NCBI GenBank assembly: GCA_963666935.1
Contig: OY762936.1
Span: forward strand, 682,001-746,000
DNA from: G963666935 sp963666935
GTDB taxonomy: Bacteria > Bacillota > Clostridia > Christensenellales > CAG-138
Direction of reading: 5' to 3'
DNA: 64,000 nt
The position numbers were made by a program, and so were the translations under genes. Below the pieces are notes generated by a model that was not told the origin of the DNA, did not search any database, and was given only the letters and a program-made list of their open reading frames with translations. The stretch's first letter is position 1. Each line of letters starts with the position of its first letter. This document shows, piece by piece, positions 51,905-60,976 of this stretch.

Positions 51905-52585
51905 ATGATTCGCATCATACTGGCTGATGATGACCCGCGCATACGCGCAATTGTACGGGAATACTCACAGGCGGAAGACTGGACGTTCTTTGAAGCCGGA
52001 GACGGAGAAGACGCGTTAAAGCTTTTTCGACAAGAAGAAGTCTCGCTTGTTGTTCTCGATGTCATGATGCCAAAAATGGATGGCTGGGCCGTGCTCAAGG
52101 AAATTCGAAAGACAAGCCGGCTTCCCGTGATACTGCTCACCGCCCGGAATGAGGAATATGATAAACTGCTTGGGTTTGAGCTGGGGGTAGATGATTACAT
52201 AAGCAAGCCATTTAGCCCTCGTGAACTCATCGCGCGGATGAAGGCGCTGTTAAAGCGTGCAGACGCATCATTTTCATCACAGCCGGCGCATTATATCATC
52301 GATGGCCTGTCGGTTGATACGCAGGCGCATATCGTCCAAATAGATGGAGATGTTGTTGCGTTGACGCCCAAGGAATATGACCTGCTTGCATTCTTTGTTT
52401 CTCGGCCCGGCATTGCTTTTACCAGAGACCAGCTGCTTAATCACGTTTGGGGTTACGACTATTATGGGGATGCGCGAACGGTGGACACGCACATCAAGAG
52501 CCTGCGAGATAAGTTGGGAAAATATCGGGAATTGATCGTCACGGTTTGGGGCACGGGATACAGGTTTACGGGAGGCAAAAGTTGA
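51905..52585 (+). CDS. OmpR/PhoB-family response regulator
   Basis: A 226-residue regulator. The receiver domain (1-120) has the acceptor aspartate in LVVLDVMMPKMDG and the KPF motif. The winged-helix DNA-binding domain (~130-225) has LTPKEYDLLAFFVSRPGIAF, RDQLLNHVWGYDYYGDARTV and the wing GTGYRFTG. It overlaps the kinase gene by 4 nt. Its regulon is unknown. Confidence 0.92.
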   Translation: MIRIILADDDPRIRAIVREYSQAEDWTFFEAGDGEDALKLFRQEEVSLVVLDVMMPKMDGWAVLKEIRKTSRLPVILLTARNEEYDKLLGFELGVDDYISKPFSPRELIARMKALLKRADASFSSQPAHYIIDGLSVDTQAHIVQIDGDVVALTPKEYDLLAFFVSRPGIAFTRDQLLNHVWGYDYYGDARTVDTHIKSLRDKLGKYRELIVTVWGTGYRFTGGKS

Positions 52586-53928
52586 GAACGATTGGATTTA
52601 AGATTTTCATCGGATTTCTGTGCATGGCGGTCATCACAATTGGCCTGTTGTGGCTGATACAGGCGGTATTTTTAAAAGACAGCTATCTGAACCGGCGCGT
52701 TGAAGGAATAACAGCTTCTCTGGAAAACGCAGGGGATGGAGCGGATGTTGATTATGCAATGCTTGAAACCGATCAGAATATCAGCATCCTTTCTGCGGAC
52801 GCAGCCGGAAATATGCTCTATATGTCGGAAGACTTTCCCATGCGCGGCCAGCTCACCAAAATGATACCCTCGCTGATCAGTCAAAACACGGACCAACAGG
52901 TACAGCTGCTGGAGACGGAATCACAAAACACGCGATATGCGATGATCAGCGAAAAACTTTCGGATGACTTGTATGTGTTCGCCGTTTTTTCCATGGTAGA
53001 CGTTAACGAAGCATCCCGGCTGTTGCTTCAGCAGCTTTGGATCGTCACGGCAGTACTTGCAGTTGTGTCGGTCCTGCTGGCTGTGACTTTGTCGCGTATG
53101 TTTTCAAAGCCCATTATCAGCGTGACGCGCTCTGCGCGCAGGATGGCGGAGGGGAAGACGGACGTGGTTCTTCCCGTGAGATCAAAAGATGAGATCGGAC
53201 AGCTTACCCAGGCGCTCAATGAGCTTGGTGAAGAATTAAATAAAACAGAAACCTTAAGGCGCGAACTGATCGCAAATGTATCCCATGAGCTGCGATCTCC
53301 GCTGTCTGTGATTCAGGGCTTTGCGGAAACCGTACGGGATGTGACATGGCCGATTGAAGAGAAGCGCACGGCGCAGCTGACGATGATATCCGAAGAAGCC
53401 GCGCGTCTCAGCCATATCGTAACCGATATACTCGACTATTCGCGAATGCAGTCTGGTGTGAATTCTATCAATGTTGAGACATTCTATCTTCAGCCTGTAC
53501 TTAAAGACATGAACGATCGGTTTGAAATTGAAGCTGCGAAGAAAGGCCTTAGGTTAGATTTGCACTGTGATGAAATCAGAGTAAGGTTTGATGATAATAA
53601 ACTCATACAGGTTCTAAGCAATCTATTAAGCAATGCCATCAACTATGCGCCGGAGCATTCCACAGTGACCATACGCGCCGAAGCGCTCAAGGGTAGAGCT
53701 AAAGTATCCATTGAGAACACTGGAACGCCGATTCCGGCGGCAGAGCTGGACAGTATATGGGAGAGATACCACCGCGTTCCTCAAACGCAGGGCACAGCGG
53801 GCTTGGGTACCGGGCTTGGCCTGTCTATTGTGAAAAGCATACTCAGCCTGCACGACGTTCCTTTCGGCGTCGTTAGCGATGAAAAAGGCACCGTGTTCTG
53901 GTTTGAAACGGTGCCCATGGAAGATTAA
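52582..53928 (+). CDS. Sensor histidine kinase
   Basis: A 448-residue kinase. Membrane helices at ~5-27 and ~148-170 flank a short extracellular sensor of about 120 residues with no recognised ligand fold. HAMP, HisKA (phospho-His in NVSHELRSPLSVIQGFAET) and HATPase (NLLSNAINYAP; TGLGLSIVKSIL) follow. The TTG at 52582, inside the regulator's stop, has GGGAGG 6 nt before it and is preferred to the ATG upstream. Confidence 0.9.
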   Translation: MRTIGFKIFIGFLCMAVITIGLLWLIQAVFLKDSYLNRRVEGITASLENAGDGADVDYAMLETDQNISILSADAAGNMLYMSEDFPMRGQLTKMIPSLISQNTDQQVQLLETESQNTRYAMISEKLSDDLYVFAVFSMVDVNEASRLLLQQLWIVTAVLAVVSVLLAVTLSRMFSKPIISVTRSARRMAEGKTDVVLPVRSKDEIGQLTQALNELGEELNKTETLRRELIANVSHELRSPLSVIQGFAETVRDVTWPIEEKRTAQLTMISEEAARLSHIVTDILDYSRMQSGVNSINVETFYLQPVLKDMNDRFEIEAAKKGLRLDLHCDEIRVRFDDNKLIQVLSNLLSNAINYAPEHSTVTIRAEALKGRAKVSIENTGTPIPAAELDSIWERYHRVPQTQGTAGLGTGLGLSIVKSILSLHDVPFGVVSDEKGTVFWFETVPMED

Positions 53929-53948
53929 ATGTTTTTGACTCCTTTTGA

Positions 53949-55172
53949 TCACTCGAACAACGCGTGTTTAAAATCGCTGAATTCGATCCCCTTGCTCAGT
54001 GCGGCCGATTTTATTGTACTTCCGGCGGGATAATTTTCCCGCAGCCCGAGCTTGCTATAAAGCTCGCTTAGCGGGATCTGCAATGCTTCACTGACCTGCT
54101 GCATGGTCATTGATCCTTTGATGTCGCTGGAGGTGTAACCATTTGTTACTGCAGCGCCCGTATCTTCGTTTTCCTCACCGGTTTCAATATGCGTGCTCTC
54201 GGCCGCATTGTTAAGGAATCTGTTAGGAAGCAGTTGCATCGCTCCGGCGGCGGTTGCCACGCCGATGGGGACAAAGAACAAAGCCAGTGCCAGAACCGTT
54301 GCCAATATGGGGTGGAGATTTTTCTTCTTGCTGAAGCCTGCATTCAAGGCACCCCGGCTTGGGCATACGTTGACACATTCATTGCAGTTGATGCATTCCA
54401 GATCCGTAATTTTCTCTTTTTTTGCGTCCATAACCTCTACATTCATCGGGCAGACTTTGTTGCACAGGCCGCACCGAATACACTTCTCCTTATCAATGCG
54501 AACTGCGTAGGGGCTTGCTTTGCCGATAGCGCCGTAAAGCGCGCCGACGGGGCAAAGGTACTTGCAGAAGAAGCGGTCGTAGATAACTGAGCCCAAAAGG
54601 GTGACCAGCAGGACAATAAACCCGATCAGATATGTTGTGATCAGCGCGTTGAAGTCCGCAAGATGCCCCAGCGCGTTGAACGGATCGTATGGGGTAATCC
54701 AAAGTTCCGCTGTGATCCAGGCCATAACGACGGTAACGCCAAGCACAACGAATTTTAAGTACCGAAACACCTTATCGAGCTTCCTTGGTAAAACAGGCTG
54801 CTTTTTAAACAGCTTGCGCCCGATTTTTCCAAAGAACTCCTGCAGCCCGCCAAAGGCACATATCTGGCCGCAGAACGAACGGCGCATGCCAACAGCCAGG
54901 CCAACGGTAACGAGAAACATAACGAACGTGCCCAGGAATATTTTTTTGACGAACGCGCCAAAAGTGATGAATGAAAGCAGGGATTCCAGCCCGCCGTAAG
55001 GGCAGATTGCGTGGATTGAAGGCGCGGCATAGCCCAGAACGTGCAATGTGGTTGCACAGATCACGAAGACAATCAGACATGCGAGCATGACCCATCTGAG
55101 AATTCGGGAGAAGATCAGCATGGCTTTTTCTCTTTTGCTATATCGGGGCGCCGGGTTTTCAATATGATTCAT
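53949..55172 (-). CDS. Polyferredoxin membrane protein, NapH/NosR/CcoG-like
   Basis: A 407-residue protein with about five membrane helices, cysteine motifs on loops (CPYGG, CGQICAFGG, CKYLCPVGA) and two 4Fe-4S clusters (CIRCGLCNKVCP; CINCNECVNVCP) near residues 225-275. A membrane helix follows, then a C-terminal domain of about 60 residues (MTMQQVSEALQIPLSELYSK) of the helix-hairpin type seen in FMN/4Fe-4S redox proteins. It moves electrons across or along the membrane; its partner is unknown. It converges with the two-component operon and is 30 nt downstream of the DUF2202 gene. Confidence 0.83.
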   Translation of the reverse strand: MNHIENPAPRYSKREKAMLIFSRILRWVMLACLIVFVICATTLHVLGYAAPSIHAICPYGGLESLLSFITFGAFVKKIFLGTFVMFLVTVGLAVGMRRSFCGQICAFGGLQEFFGKIGRKLFKKQPVLPRKLDKVFRYLKFVVLGVTVVMAWITAELWITPYDPFNALGHLADFNALITTYLIGFIVLLVTLLGSVIYDRFFCKYLCPVGALYGAIGKASPYAVRIDKEKCIRCGLCNKVCPMNVEVMDAKKEKITDLECINCNECVNVCPSRGALNAGFSKKKNLHPILATVLALALFFVPIGVATAAGAMQLLPNRFLNNAAESTHIETGEENEDTGAAVTNGYTSSDIKGSMTMQQVSEALQIPLSELYSKLGLRENYPAGSTIKSAALSKGIEFSDFKHALFE

Positions 55173-55202
55173 CCTATGATTCCTCCTGCAATGCTTTTTA
55201 TA

Positions 55203-55898
55203 TTAAAGGTGATTACGGAAAGCTGCCAGATGGTTCTCTGATGCTTCCCGCAGGCTTTCAAACGCGGTTCGGACATCATCGGGCAAATCCTGCTTCAAGA
55301 ATTCGTCATACATGGCGATGTTGTTCATCTCCGCTTGTTCTCCTGCCTGATAGGACTCAGCTAGGCTGGAAACCGCAACAGCATGCTCGCTTCCTATATC
55401 GTCGGGCGCCTGAATACCGTACTCTGTAAACAGCGGAAGAAGTGTGTCAATATGCTGTTCTTCAGCCTTGATGATATTGCTGAAAGGTCTGGTATTGCCG
55501 AATGTATCGATGATATACGCGTATTCTGCATGCGCCAGATATTCATCCTGGATGGCGTATGTCAGCATTTCCGCCAATGTAAGGTTTTCATCGGCAATGG
55601 CACCGGACGCTCCATACCCCTCAGTGACAACCGCCGCGTTTGCTTCGTTGCTTACCGACTCGGTTGTTGATGCAACCGCCGGGCTGTAGGCTCCGGCCGA
55701 ATCACAACTTCCGTTGCCCGAACCCACCCGTTGACCATTGCCGTTACCGCCACTATTATTGCCGCGCGTACCGCCGTCAACATTCACATTACTGCCGTTT
55801 TGCTTGCCTTCTTGACGAATGGGGTAGGTTGTGCAGCCAACCAGCAGACCCGTTACTGCTATTAACACAACGATTAATAAAATCATTCTTTTTTTCAT
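55203..55898 (-). CDS. DUF2202 ferritin-like lipoprotein
   Basis: A 231-residue lipoprotein. The signal ends at C22 (LLVGC). A Gly/Asn/Ser-rich spacer (to ~95) precedes the DUF2202 four-helix domain. That domain has Glu and His residues in ferritin-like spacing (IQDEYLAHAEYAYIIDTFGN; IKAEEQHIDTLLPLFTEYGI; ENHLAAFRNHL), suggesting a di-iron site. It is cotranscribed with the polyferredoxin gene, which suggests an electron-transfer or oxidant-defence unit (inference). Confidence 0.83.
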   Translation of the reverse strand: MKKRMILLIVVLIAVTGLLVGCTTYPIRQEGKQNGSNVNVDGGTRGNNSGGNGNGQRVGSGNGSCDSAGAYSPAVASTTESVSNEANAAVVTEGYGASGAIADENLTLAEMLTYAIQDEYLAHAEYAYIIDTFGNTRPFSNIIKAEEQHIDTLLPLFTEYGIQAPDDIGSEHAVAVSSLAESYQAGEQAEMNNIAMYDEFLKQDLPDDVRTAFESLREASENHLAAFRNHL

Positions 55899-56322
55899 GA
55901 TTATCAACTCCTTTTTTCTTTTATTATCCGGGAAAAATGTGTTGAAACGGTGAGAGCTTATTAAAGATATGATGAAACAATTCCGGTTGGTAGTAAACGT
56001 AAAATCGGGGAGATAAATTGATCCTCAAATCAGCAAGTGATCAGCAAAAACCATCGTTCCAATCATGATCCTAAGACTGCTTTTTTCGTATTGATTCGCA
56101 CCCATGACGAGCATGCGCTGTGTGCATGCTCGTTATGTTACCTATAACCTTAACGATGATCCCAATTGCACAGCAGCATGATCTCTTCGGTTTGCAATAT
56201 CCATTGTAGTTTATATTCTAATGCAATTTTAACCTGTTAATAGTGGTTTTCTGATCTTATGATGAAATACTAATAGAAATAGGTTTTGTTTTAAATAATT
56301 GTCTTGACCGGGAAAGGGAAGT
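55899..56322. other. Divergent intergenic region with one hairpin
   Basis: No gene is seen. A perfect 10-bp stem (ACGAGCATGC, 56107-56116 with 56124-56133) with a 7-nt loop could be a weak terminator. The rest is AT-rich and should hold promoters of the DUF2202 operon (minus) and the glycosidase gene (plus). Confidence 0.55.
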
Positions 56323-57369
56323 ATGGATTATCATCGTTATGACAGGCAGCTGAGCGGACAGCGCCATCAAACAGAAGATCATATGCAGGAGCGCAGCGGC
56401 GCAGTGAAAAAAGAGCGCAGGAGAAGGATGCACCTTGTGCGAACCTTTGTGGCAGACATTTTTATCGTTGTCTTGATCATGCTGGCATTTTATATTGTCA
56501 GCTATGTCATTCATCCTCAACGGTCTGGGGTTGAACTGCCGGCTCCTGTCGATGGATTAACCAGCAAAGCATTCGCATCCACAAATACCAGCGATGCCAT
56601 TCCGTCAGCCGATCCGTCATCGTGGCGTGTAAAATTCACGGATAAATTTACGAGCGGTGAAGTGGTACAGACAGGGAATTCATACAAAAGCGCAAATATT
56701 AATGTAGCCATCAATAAGGTGCAAAAAGGCAGCACAATATACTACATTGCGGACATCTACGTTGTGGATATAAAAAACTTTTTGACTGCGTTTGCAAAGC
56801 AACCGGATGTGATGGGGGCGCGCGAACTGACGGAGGTCGTCGCCGGTGAAAATGATGCGATCATTGCAATCAACGGAGACCATTGCGTGGATAACAGCGG
56901 ACCCGTAATACGTAACGGGAAGCTTTACCGCGATGAACTGTATGCAGATGCATTGGTGATGAACTACGATGGCAGCATGCAGACCTATTCGGCAGACCAG
57001 CTTAATATGAGTACCATTGAGGCCAATGGCGCATGGCAGGTTTGGACGTTTGGCCCAATGCTGCTGAAGGACGGCCGGCCAATGAAAGAATTCAACAGCA
57101 CGCTGCTTCGGGCCAATCCCAGAACAGCCGTTGGATATTATGAACCCGGGCACTATTGCTTTGTCGTGGTGGATGGAAGGCAGCCCGGATACTCGGACGG
57201 CATGTCATTGACCGACCTATCCCAGCTTTTTTGCGATCTGGGCTGCAAAGTTGCGTTCAACCTGGACGGCGGTCAGTCATCGGAAATGGTATTTATGGGC
57301 AAAGTCATAAACCGACCGTATGACGGAGGAAGAAGCACCACGGACATCCTGTATATCGCTGATCAATAA
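56323..57369 (+). CDS. Membrane-anchored phosphodiester glycosidase family protein
   Basis: A 348-residue NAGPA/DUF2233-type protein. The cytoplasmic N-terminus is basic, one membrane helix lies at ~46-66, and the extracellular domain follows from ~100. Key motifs are IIAINGDHCVDNSG, WTFGPMLLKDG, RANPRTAVGYY and CKVAFNLDGGQSSEMVF. The mammalian family member uncovers mannose-6-phosphate, and bacterial members act on cell-surface glycans. The substrate is unknown. Confidence 0.85.
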   Translation: MDYHRYDRQLSGQRHQTEDHMQERSGAVKKERRRRMHLVRTFVADIFIVVLIMLAFYIVSYVIHPQRSGVELPAPVDGLTSKAFASTNTSDAIPSADPSSWRVKFTDKFTSGEVVQTGNSYKSANINVAINKVQKGSTIYYIADIYVVDIKNFLTAFAKQPDVMGARELTEVVAGENDAIIAINGDHCVDNSGPVIRNGKLYRDELYADALVMNYDGSMQTYSADQLNMSTIEANGAWQVWTFGPMLLKDGRPMKEFNSTLLRANPRTAVGYYEPGHYCFVVVDGRQPGYSDGMSLTDLSQLFCDLGCKVAFNLDGGQSSEMVFMGKVINRPYDGGRSTTDILYIADQ

Positions 57370-57379
57370 AGGAGATCCC

Positions 57380-57565
57380 ATGATCAAGAGAATGATTCCC
57401 CACGTTTGTTTAATCCTTTCCTTTGTTACGCTGACGTTTTTGATCTTGGATCAATTCAACCCCACGATTTTTGGCAAGCCGTTTTTTCATGTAACGTTGC
57501 TGATCTTTTGTATCACAACGGCTGTTGCCTCTGTGATTTCCGCCCTGGACAGCAGAAAGAATTAA
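57380..57565 (+). CDS. Small two-helix membrane protein
   Basis: A 61-residue protein with two membrane helices (about 6-25 and 33-53) joined by a short loop. ATG 57380 has an AAAGGAG site, 10 nt after the glycosidase stop, so it is in the same operon. No family recognised. Confidence 0.6.
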   Translation: MIKRMIPHVCLILSFVTLTFLILDQFNPTIFGKPFFHVTLLIFCITTAVASVISALDSRKN

Positions 57566-58058
57566 GCGGACGATAAAACAAGCCGCTTTGTTTCTGCTAT
57601 AATTGTTCATGGTTTATCTGGCTCAATAGATTAATCAAAAATGAGCTAGGTCATTTTTTTGGTTTGGACATTCCGTTTCCGTCTTTTCTTCTTGCAAAAA
57701 CCACATCTAGCACCAATCCCAGGCTGATCGGCCAGGCCCACACGCAAACACTGCCCGTGCGCTTGCGGATTGTGTCAGCCTCATTTGAGGCGATAGAAGG
57801 GTAATACCGACTACGCCGGCTGTCATAACAGCTGCATAGCGGAAAGCGCGTTTTAAAATAATACAAGTATCATTTGCGTATCATGAGATTCTCATTTTAG
57901 ACATGTACGATTATTTTGGCATACCATAAAAGGAAAATATTTTATAATGCACAAGACGGTGTTTCTAAATTATTATTAAATTACTGCGGACAAGGATTAG
58001 GTATTTGTTATTCAGTTTTTGTTAATGATTATTAAATATACACAACAAGGGAGTGCGA
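57566..58058. other. AT-rich intergenic region
   Basis: A short A/T hairpin (57637-57658) followed by a T-run may be the terminator of the upstream operon. A minus-strand open frame at 57651-57866 ends in VCVWAWPISLGLVLDVVFAR, which could be a decayed membrane protein, but it has no convincing start. The DNA from 57880 to 58050 likely holds the promoter of the SleB-type gene. Confidence 0.5.
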
Positions 58059-59201
58059 ATGATAAAAAAGAAAAAACAAAACAAATCCAAGATCGTGCAT
58101 TTCCCCTTCGATATCTCAGATGCAATAAGAAAAATTCTGAGGAGAAATAGGGGGCTTTCCCTATGCGTAAGTCTGGGCCTTGTCTTTGCCGTTATCCTGC
58201 TTTTGAGCTTGCTCATACATAATAATGCTTCCGTTTCAAGCCATGAGGTCGTGGAAATTTCGAATGATCCGGGAGGAGTGAACGCACAGGACCCCAGCAT
58301 GGGAACTCTTGATACCCAATCACAGACAGTTTCCGGGCAGTCCATTGCTTCTGCGACCGATATGATTCTTGTGACGGTACCGCCGACATCCACTCCAACA
58401 CCTACTCCGAAGCCTACTCCGACGCCTGCTCCGACACCGACGCCGACACCGACTCCAACGCCAATTGATTTTGATGCGTTAATTAACTTTTATAAATTGG
58501 AAGCGGATCAATATTATAATGATTGTGGTTATTCTACGAATCGTTATGAGTATACCGATGATGAGCTCAATATGCTTGCGCAGCTGATTTATGGCGAAGC
58601 GCGCGGAGAGTCGTTAAAGGGGAAAATTGCGGTGGGGAATGTGGTGATGAATCGCGTGCTTTCCAGGGGATATCCCGGTGATACGATTGAAGCCGTTATT
58701 ACCGCTCCCGGCCAGTTTACGGGCTATTCCTCATCCATAAAGCCGGACTCAGCGTGCATTTTTGCTGCAAGAGAGGTGTTTGATAAAGAAGTTTGGGTCA
58801 TACCGCAGAATGTTTACTTCTTCCACTCTGACCAAACTTCCGGAGAAGATTGGGGCAGCCACAATTTTTACACAGAGATTGGGAATCACTGTTTCTATAC
58901 CGAAAATTACAGCGGGCGAAACAGAAATGGGAAAATACCCCCCGCATTGTATCAGCGCGCCTATAAGTGGCCGCAGTATGGGTGTGAGCCTGGGAAGCGA
59001 GTATACAGGATACAATACATGCTCAATAAGCTTGGATACGATGTAAAAGCAGACAGCTACTTTGGAAAAACCACAAAAGAAGCGTTGATTGCATTCCAAA
59101 CGAAGAAAAAGATGAAAGCCGATGGGGTAGCGGGGCCCATGACGCTCAAAGCGCTGATCAAGGCGTTCGGTGAAAATGAATATTGTACGAAATTCTTGTA
59201 A
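58059..59201 (+). CDS. SleB-type cell-wall hydrolase with peptidoglycan-binding domain
   Basis: A 380-residue secreted or membrane-anchored protein. An N-terminal membrane helix (~33-55) is followed by a Thr/Pro repeat linker (TPTPTPKP type, ~110-135). A SleB/Hydrolase_2 domain (~160-280) has LIYGEARGESLKGKIAVGNV and QFTGYSS. A C-terminal peptidoglycan-binding_1 domain (VYRIQYMLNKLGYDVKADSY) follows. SleB acts as a lytic transglycosylase on spore cortex; CwlJ/SleB homologues also work in vegetative cells. ATG 58059 is chosen over the GTG two codons earlier. Confidence 0.88.
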   Translation: MIKKKKQNKSKIVHFPFDISDAIRKILRRNRGLSLCVSLGLVFAVILLLSLLIHNNASVSSHEVVEISNDPGGVNAQDPSMGTLDTQSQTVSGQSIASATDMILVTVPPTSTPTPTPKPTPTPAPTPTPTPTPTPIDFDALINFYKLEADQYYNDCGYSTNRYEYTDDELNMLAQLIYGEARGESLKGKIAVGNVVMNRVLSRGYPGDTIEAVITAPGQFTGYSSSIKPDSACIFAAREVFDKEVWVIPQNVYFFHSDQTSGEDWGSHNFYTEIGNHCFYTENYSGRNRNGKIPPALYQRAYKWPQYGCEPGKRVYRIQYMLNKLGYDVKADSYFGKTTKEALIAFQTKKKMKADGVAGPMTLKALIKAFGENEYCTKFL

Positions 59202-59313
59202 ATGGCGGCTCGAATAATACAGCCGGACCGACTGGGGTTGACATTGGGGCCAGTTATCGCATGGAAATCTGGGTTGAATCAAGTGAACAAATCATATTCC
59301 TTCGAGCAAAGCA

Positions 59314-59343
59314 AAAGCCCGAAACCCTAGGGTTTCGGGCTTT
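59314..59343 (-). terminator. Perfect 30-nt palindromic terminator behind the tRNA-Arg remnant
   Basis: A 14-15-bp perfect stem (AAAGCCCGAAACCC with its complement). Read on the minus strand it directly follows the CCA end of the tRNA remnant and is followed by a T-rich stretch (TTTTGCTTTG). It is the natural tRNA terminator left in place; on the plus strand it can also end the SleB-type transcript. Confidence 0.8.
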
Positions 59344-59344
59344 C

Positions 59345-59389
59345 TGGCGTTCCCGGCGCGATTCGAGTGCGCGGCCTTTTGCTTAGGAG
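59345..59389 (-). other. 3' half of tRNA-Arg(CCU), probable attachment-site copy of an integrated element
   Basis: On the minus strand the 45 nt parse exactly as: anticodon loop CTCCTAA, anticodon-stem 3' strand GCAAA, variable AGGCC, T-stem GCGCA, T-loop CTCGAAT, T-stem CGCGC, acceptor CGGGAAC, discriminator G, CCA. Similarity stops at the anticodon loop: the expected 5' stem strand (TTTGC) and the D-arm and acceptor 5' half are missing. G53 is A and T54 is C, both decay at normally invariant sites. Tyrosine integrases recombine in the anticodon loop, so this looks like the duplicated end of a tRNA-targeting element. Confidence 0.75.
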
Positions 59390-59560
59390 TTAGGATAACC
59401 GTTTGTTACTGGATACTATATCATAGTGCCTATTCCACAGAACCCGCTATATTACGGGACTTTAAGCGATTGTGTTTTAGACACAGCCTTCCACAACACT
59501 ATGGATTCCGCAGCGTAGTATGTGCTCCATTTAGCAAATGATTAGCGAGGGGGATTTACG
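59390..59560. other. AT-rich stretch next to the tRNA remnant, no gene seen
   Basis: It begins right where tRNA similarity ends and has no credible frame. It is probably the decayed end of the inferred element. Confidence 0.45.
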
Positions 59561-59749
59561 TTGGCGGATGTACTGAATTTATTTTAGGATGATTTGACCT
59601 ATATCGGCAAAAGAAAAGCACATGACATTGACCGCGAAAGAAGTGTCCATCAGGATGCTTCTTTTCAATATATAGCTAAGAGCAGTTTAACTGAAAAGGT
59701 TGTCAAAACAGAAACCATTTTCGATGCTGTATACAAGTTTTCGATCTGA
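59561..59749 (+). pseudogene. 62-codon frame with an in-frame amber at codon 9
   Basis: A TTG start lies 7 nt after a good GAGGGGGA site. The frame then reads ADVLNLF, a TAG (59585-59587), and 53 more codons (DDLTYIGKRKAHDIDRERSV and so on) to a TGA. No family is recognised. A single nonsense mutation in a former small gene is the simplest reading; a reassigned or suppressed amber is less likely, since neighbouring genes use TAG as stop. Confidence 0.5.
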
Positions 59750-59779
59750 GAACAATAAACATATTATGGAGGTGATAAA

Positions 59780-59941
59780 ATGAGTAAATATTGTGTTGTT
59801 GTCTCTAATATTAAAAGGCTTGAAGTTGAAATTGATGCCAAAACCGAAGAAGCGGCGATTGAAGAAATAAAAAAGCAGCTTGAAGAAGGGAAATTAAATC
59901 TTAATAGTGTAAATGAGCAAGAACCAATCTATCATATATAG
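59780..59941 (+). CDS. Small DpnD/PcfM-like protein
   Basis: A 53-residue acidic protein (SKYCVVVSNIKRLEVEIDAK, then TEEAAIEEIKKQLEEGKLNL) with a strong GGAGGTGATAAAATG start. The beta-strand-then-helix pattern and the EAAIEEI motif resemble the DpnD/PcfM family, seen next to restriction-modification genes and on conjugative elements. A methyltransferase remnant follows 190 nt later. The family match is by pattern only. It was too short to be noticed easily but is one of the best-supported genes of this region. Confidence 0.6.
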   Translation: MSKYCVVVSNIKRLEVEIDAKTEEAAIEEIKKQLEEGKLNLNSVNEQEPIYHI

Positions 59942-60129
59942 TATTAACATAGATATAATAGCACCATTATTTTATGACTAATTTTTATAGGCTGCATAGA
60001 TATCAAACTCTCTATCAGTAGCCTTTTTGATGAAATATGTATTTAGTTGGAACTAGTATTATTTGGCTTTGATGAGCTTCAGGTATTATTAATAACTTTA
60101 CACCAGACAAAGCATTAAAGGGCGAACAT

Positions 60130-60924
60130 ATGAACAACTGTAAAGTGTTTACTCCTCAAGATGTAGCTAACCAAATGCTGGATTTAGCATATTATCAAAG
60201 AGATTTATATGGCAAAAGGTTTTAGAAAGTGCATGTGGCGAAGGCGACTTGCTTATTTATATTGTGGATAGATATATTGCGGATTGTTTAAATAATAATT
60301 ATGATAAAACCGCAATAAAGAATGGACTTGAGAACGACATTTGGGATTATGATATTGACAAAGCTTGCTACCAGAAATGCAGGTTGAGGTTGGACAAGAT
60401 ATCTAATAAATATGGAATAGAAGGGGTGGAGTGGAACATAAAAACAGATGATTCATTGCGATTTTGCCCAATTAAACATTTTGACTTTGTTTTTGGAAAT
60501 CCTCCTTATATTACTTATAGGGATTTGGATGAAGACGATCGCAATGATTTGCGGATAATGTATTTATCCTGTAATGAAGGGGCTTTTGATTATTGTTATG
60601 CATTTTTAGAGCATGATCTATCTTGTTTAAAAAGTGATGAAAAATTAGTTTACTTGATACCGAGCAGGCATATTCAAAAACGTTCATACAAATAATCTTC
60701 GTAAATTAACTCATCCTTATGTAACTCAAATTATTGATTTCACAACTAAAAAGCTGTTTGGCGCCATATTAACCTCATCAGCAATATTAATCTGTGAAAA
60801 TGGTAATGATAACAAGCACCTCATGTTTTACTTTAAATATGCTCTCTCGTCTTTTCAGCTTCTTATGACCCTAAATAATTTATTAATTATTAGAATAAAT
60901 CCCGGTTTTAATTCGCTTACATAA
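60130..60924 (+). pseudogene. Frameshifted N6-adenine DNA methyltransferase fragment
   Basis: Three pieces in different frames join into one protein. The first is NNCKVFTPQDVANQMLDLAY. The second begins KVLESACGEGDLLIYIVDRY (SAM motif I) and contains DFVFGNPPYITYRDL (catalytic NPPY). The third begins NVHTNNLRKLTHPYVTQIID. Breaks fall in A-runs at 60214-60217 (one A lost) and 60676-60680 (one A gained). It resembles type I/IIG restriction-modification methyltransferases but ends early, so no restriction or target-recognition part remains. The base composition is clearly AT-richer than the flagellar region. Confidence 0.8.
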
Positions 60925-60976
60925 TATTGTCTTACAGCCCAATCCCATTCGCTAGAAAATCATAATGCCGTTATTC

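Noticed and set aside
57651..57866. Minus-strand frame of 71 codons with a hydrophobic end
   Set aside because: No ribosome site and no family; possibly a decayed membrane protein, but the evidence is too thin to list as a gene.
58388..58466. Thr/Pro-coding repeat tract in the SleB-type gene as a possible CRISPR or DNA repeat
   Set aside because: It is a low-complexity linker of Pro-Thr codons inside an intact frame, without spacer structure.
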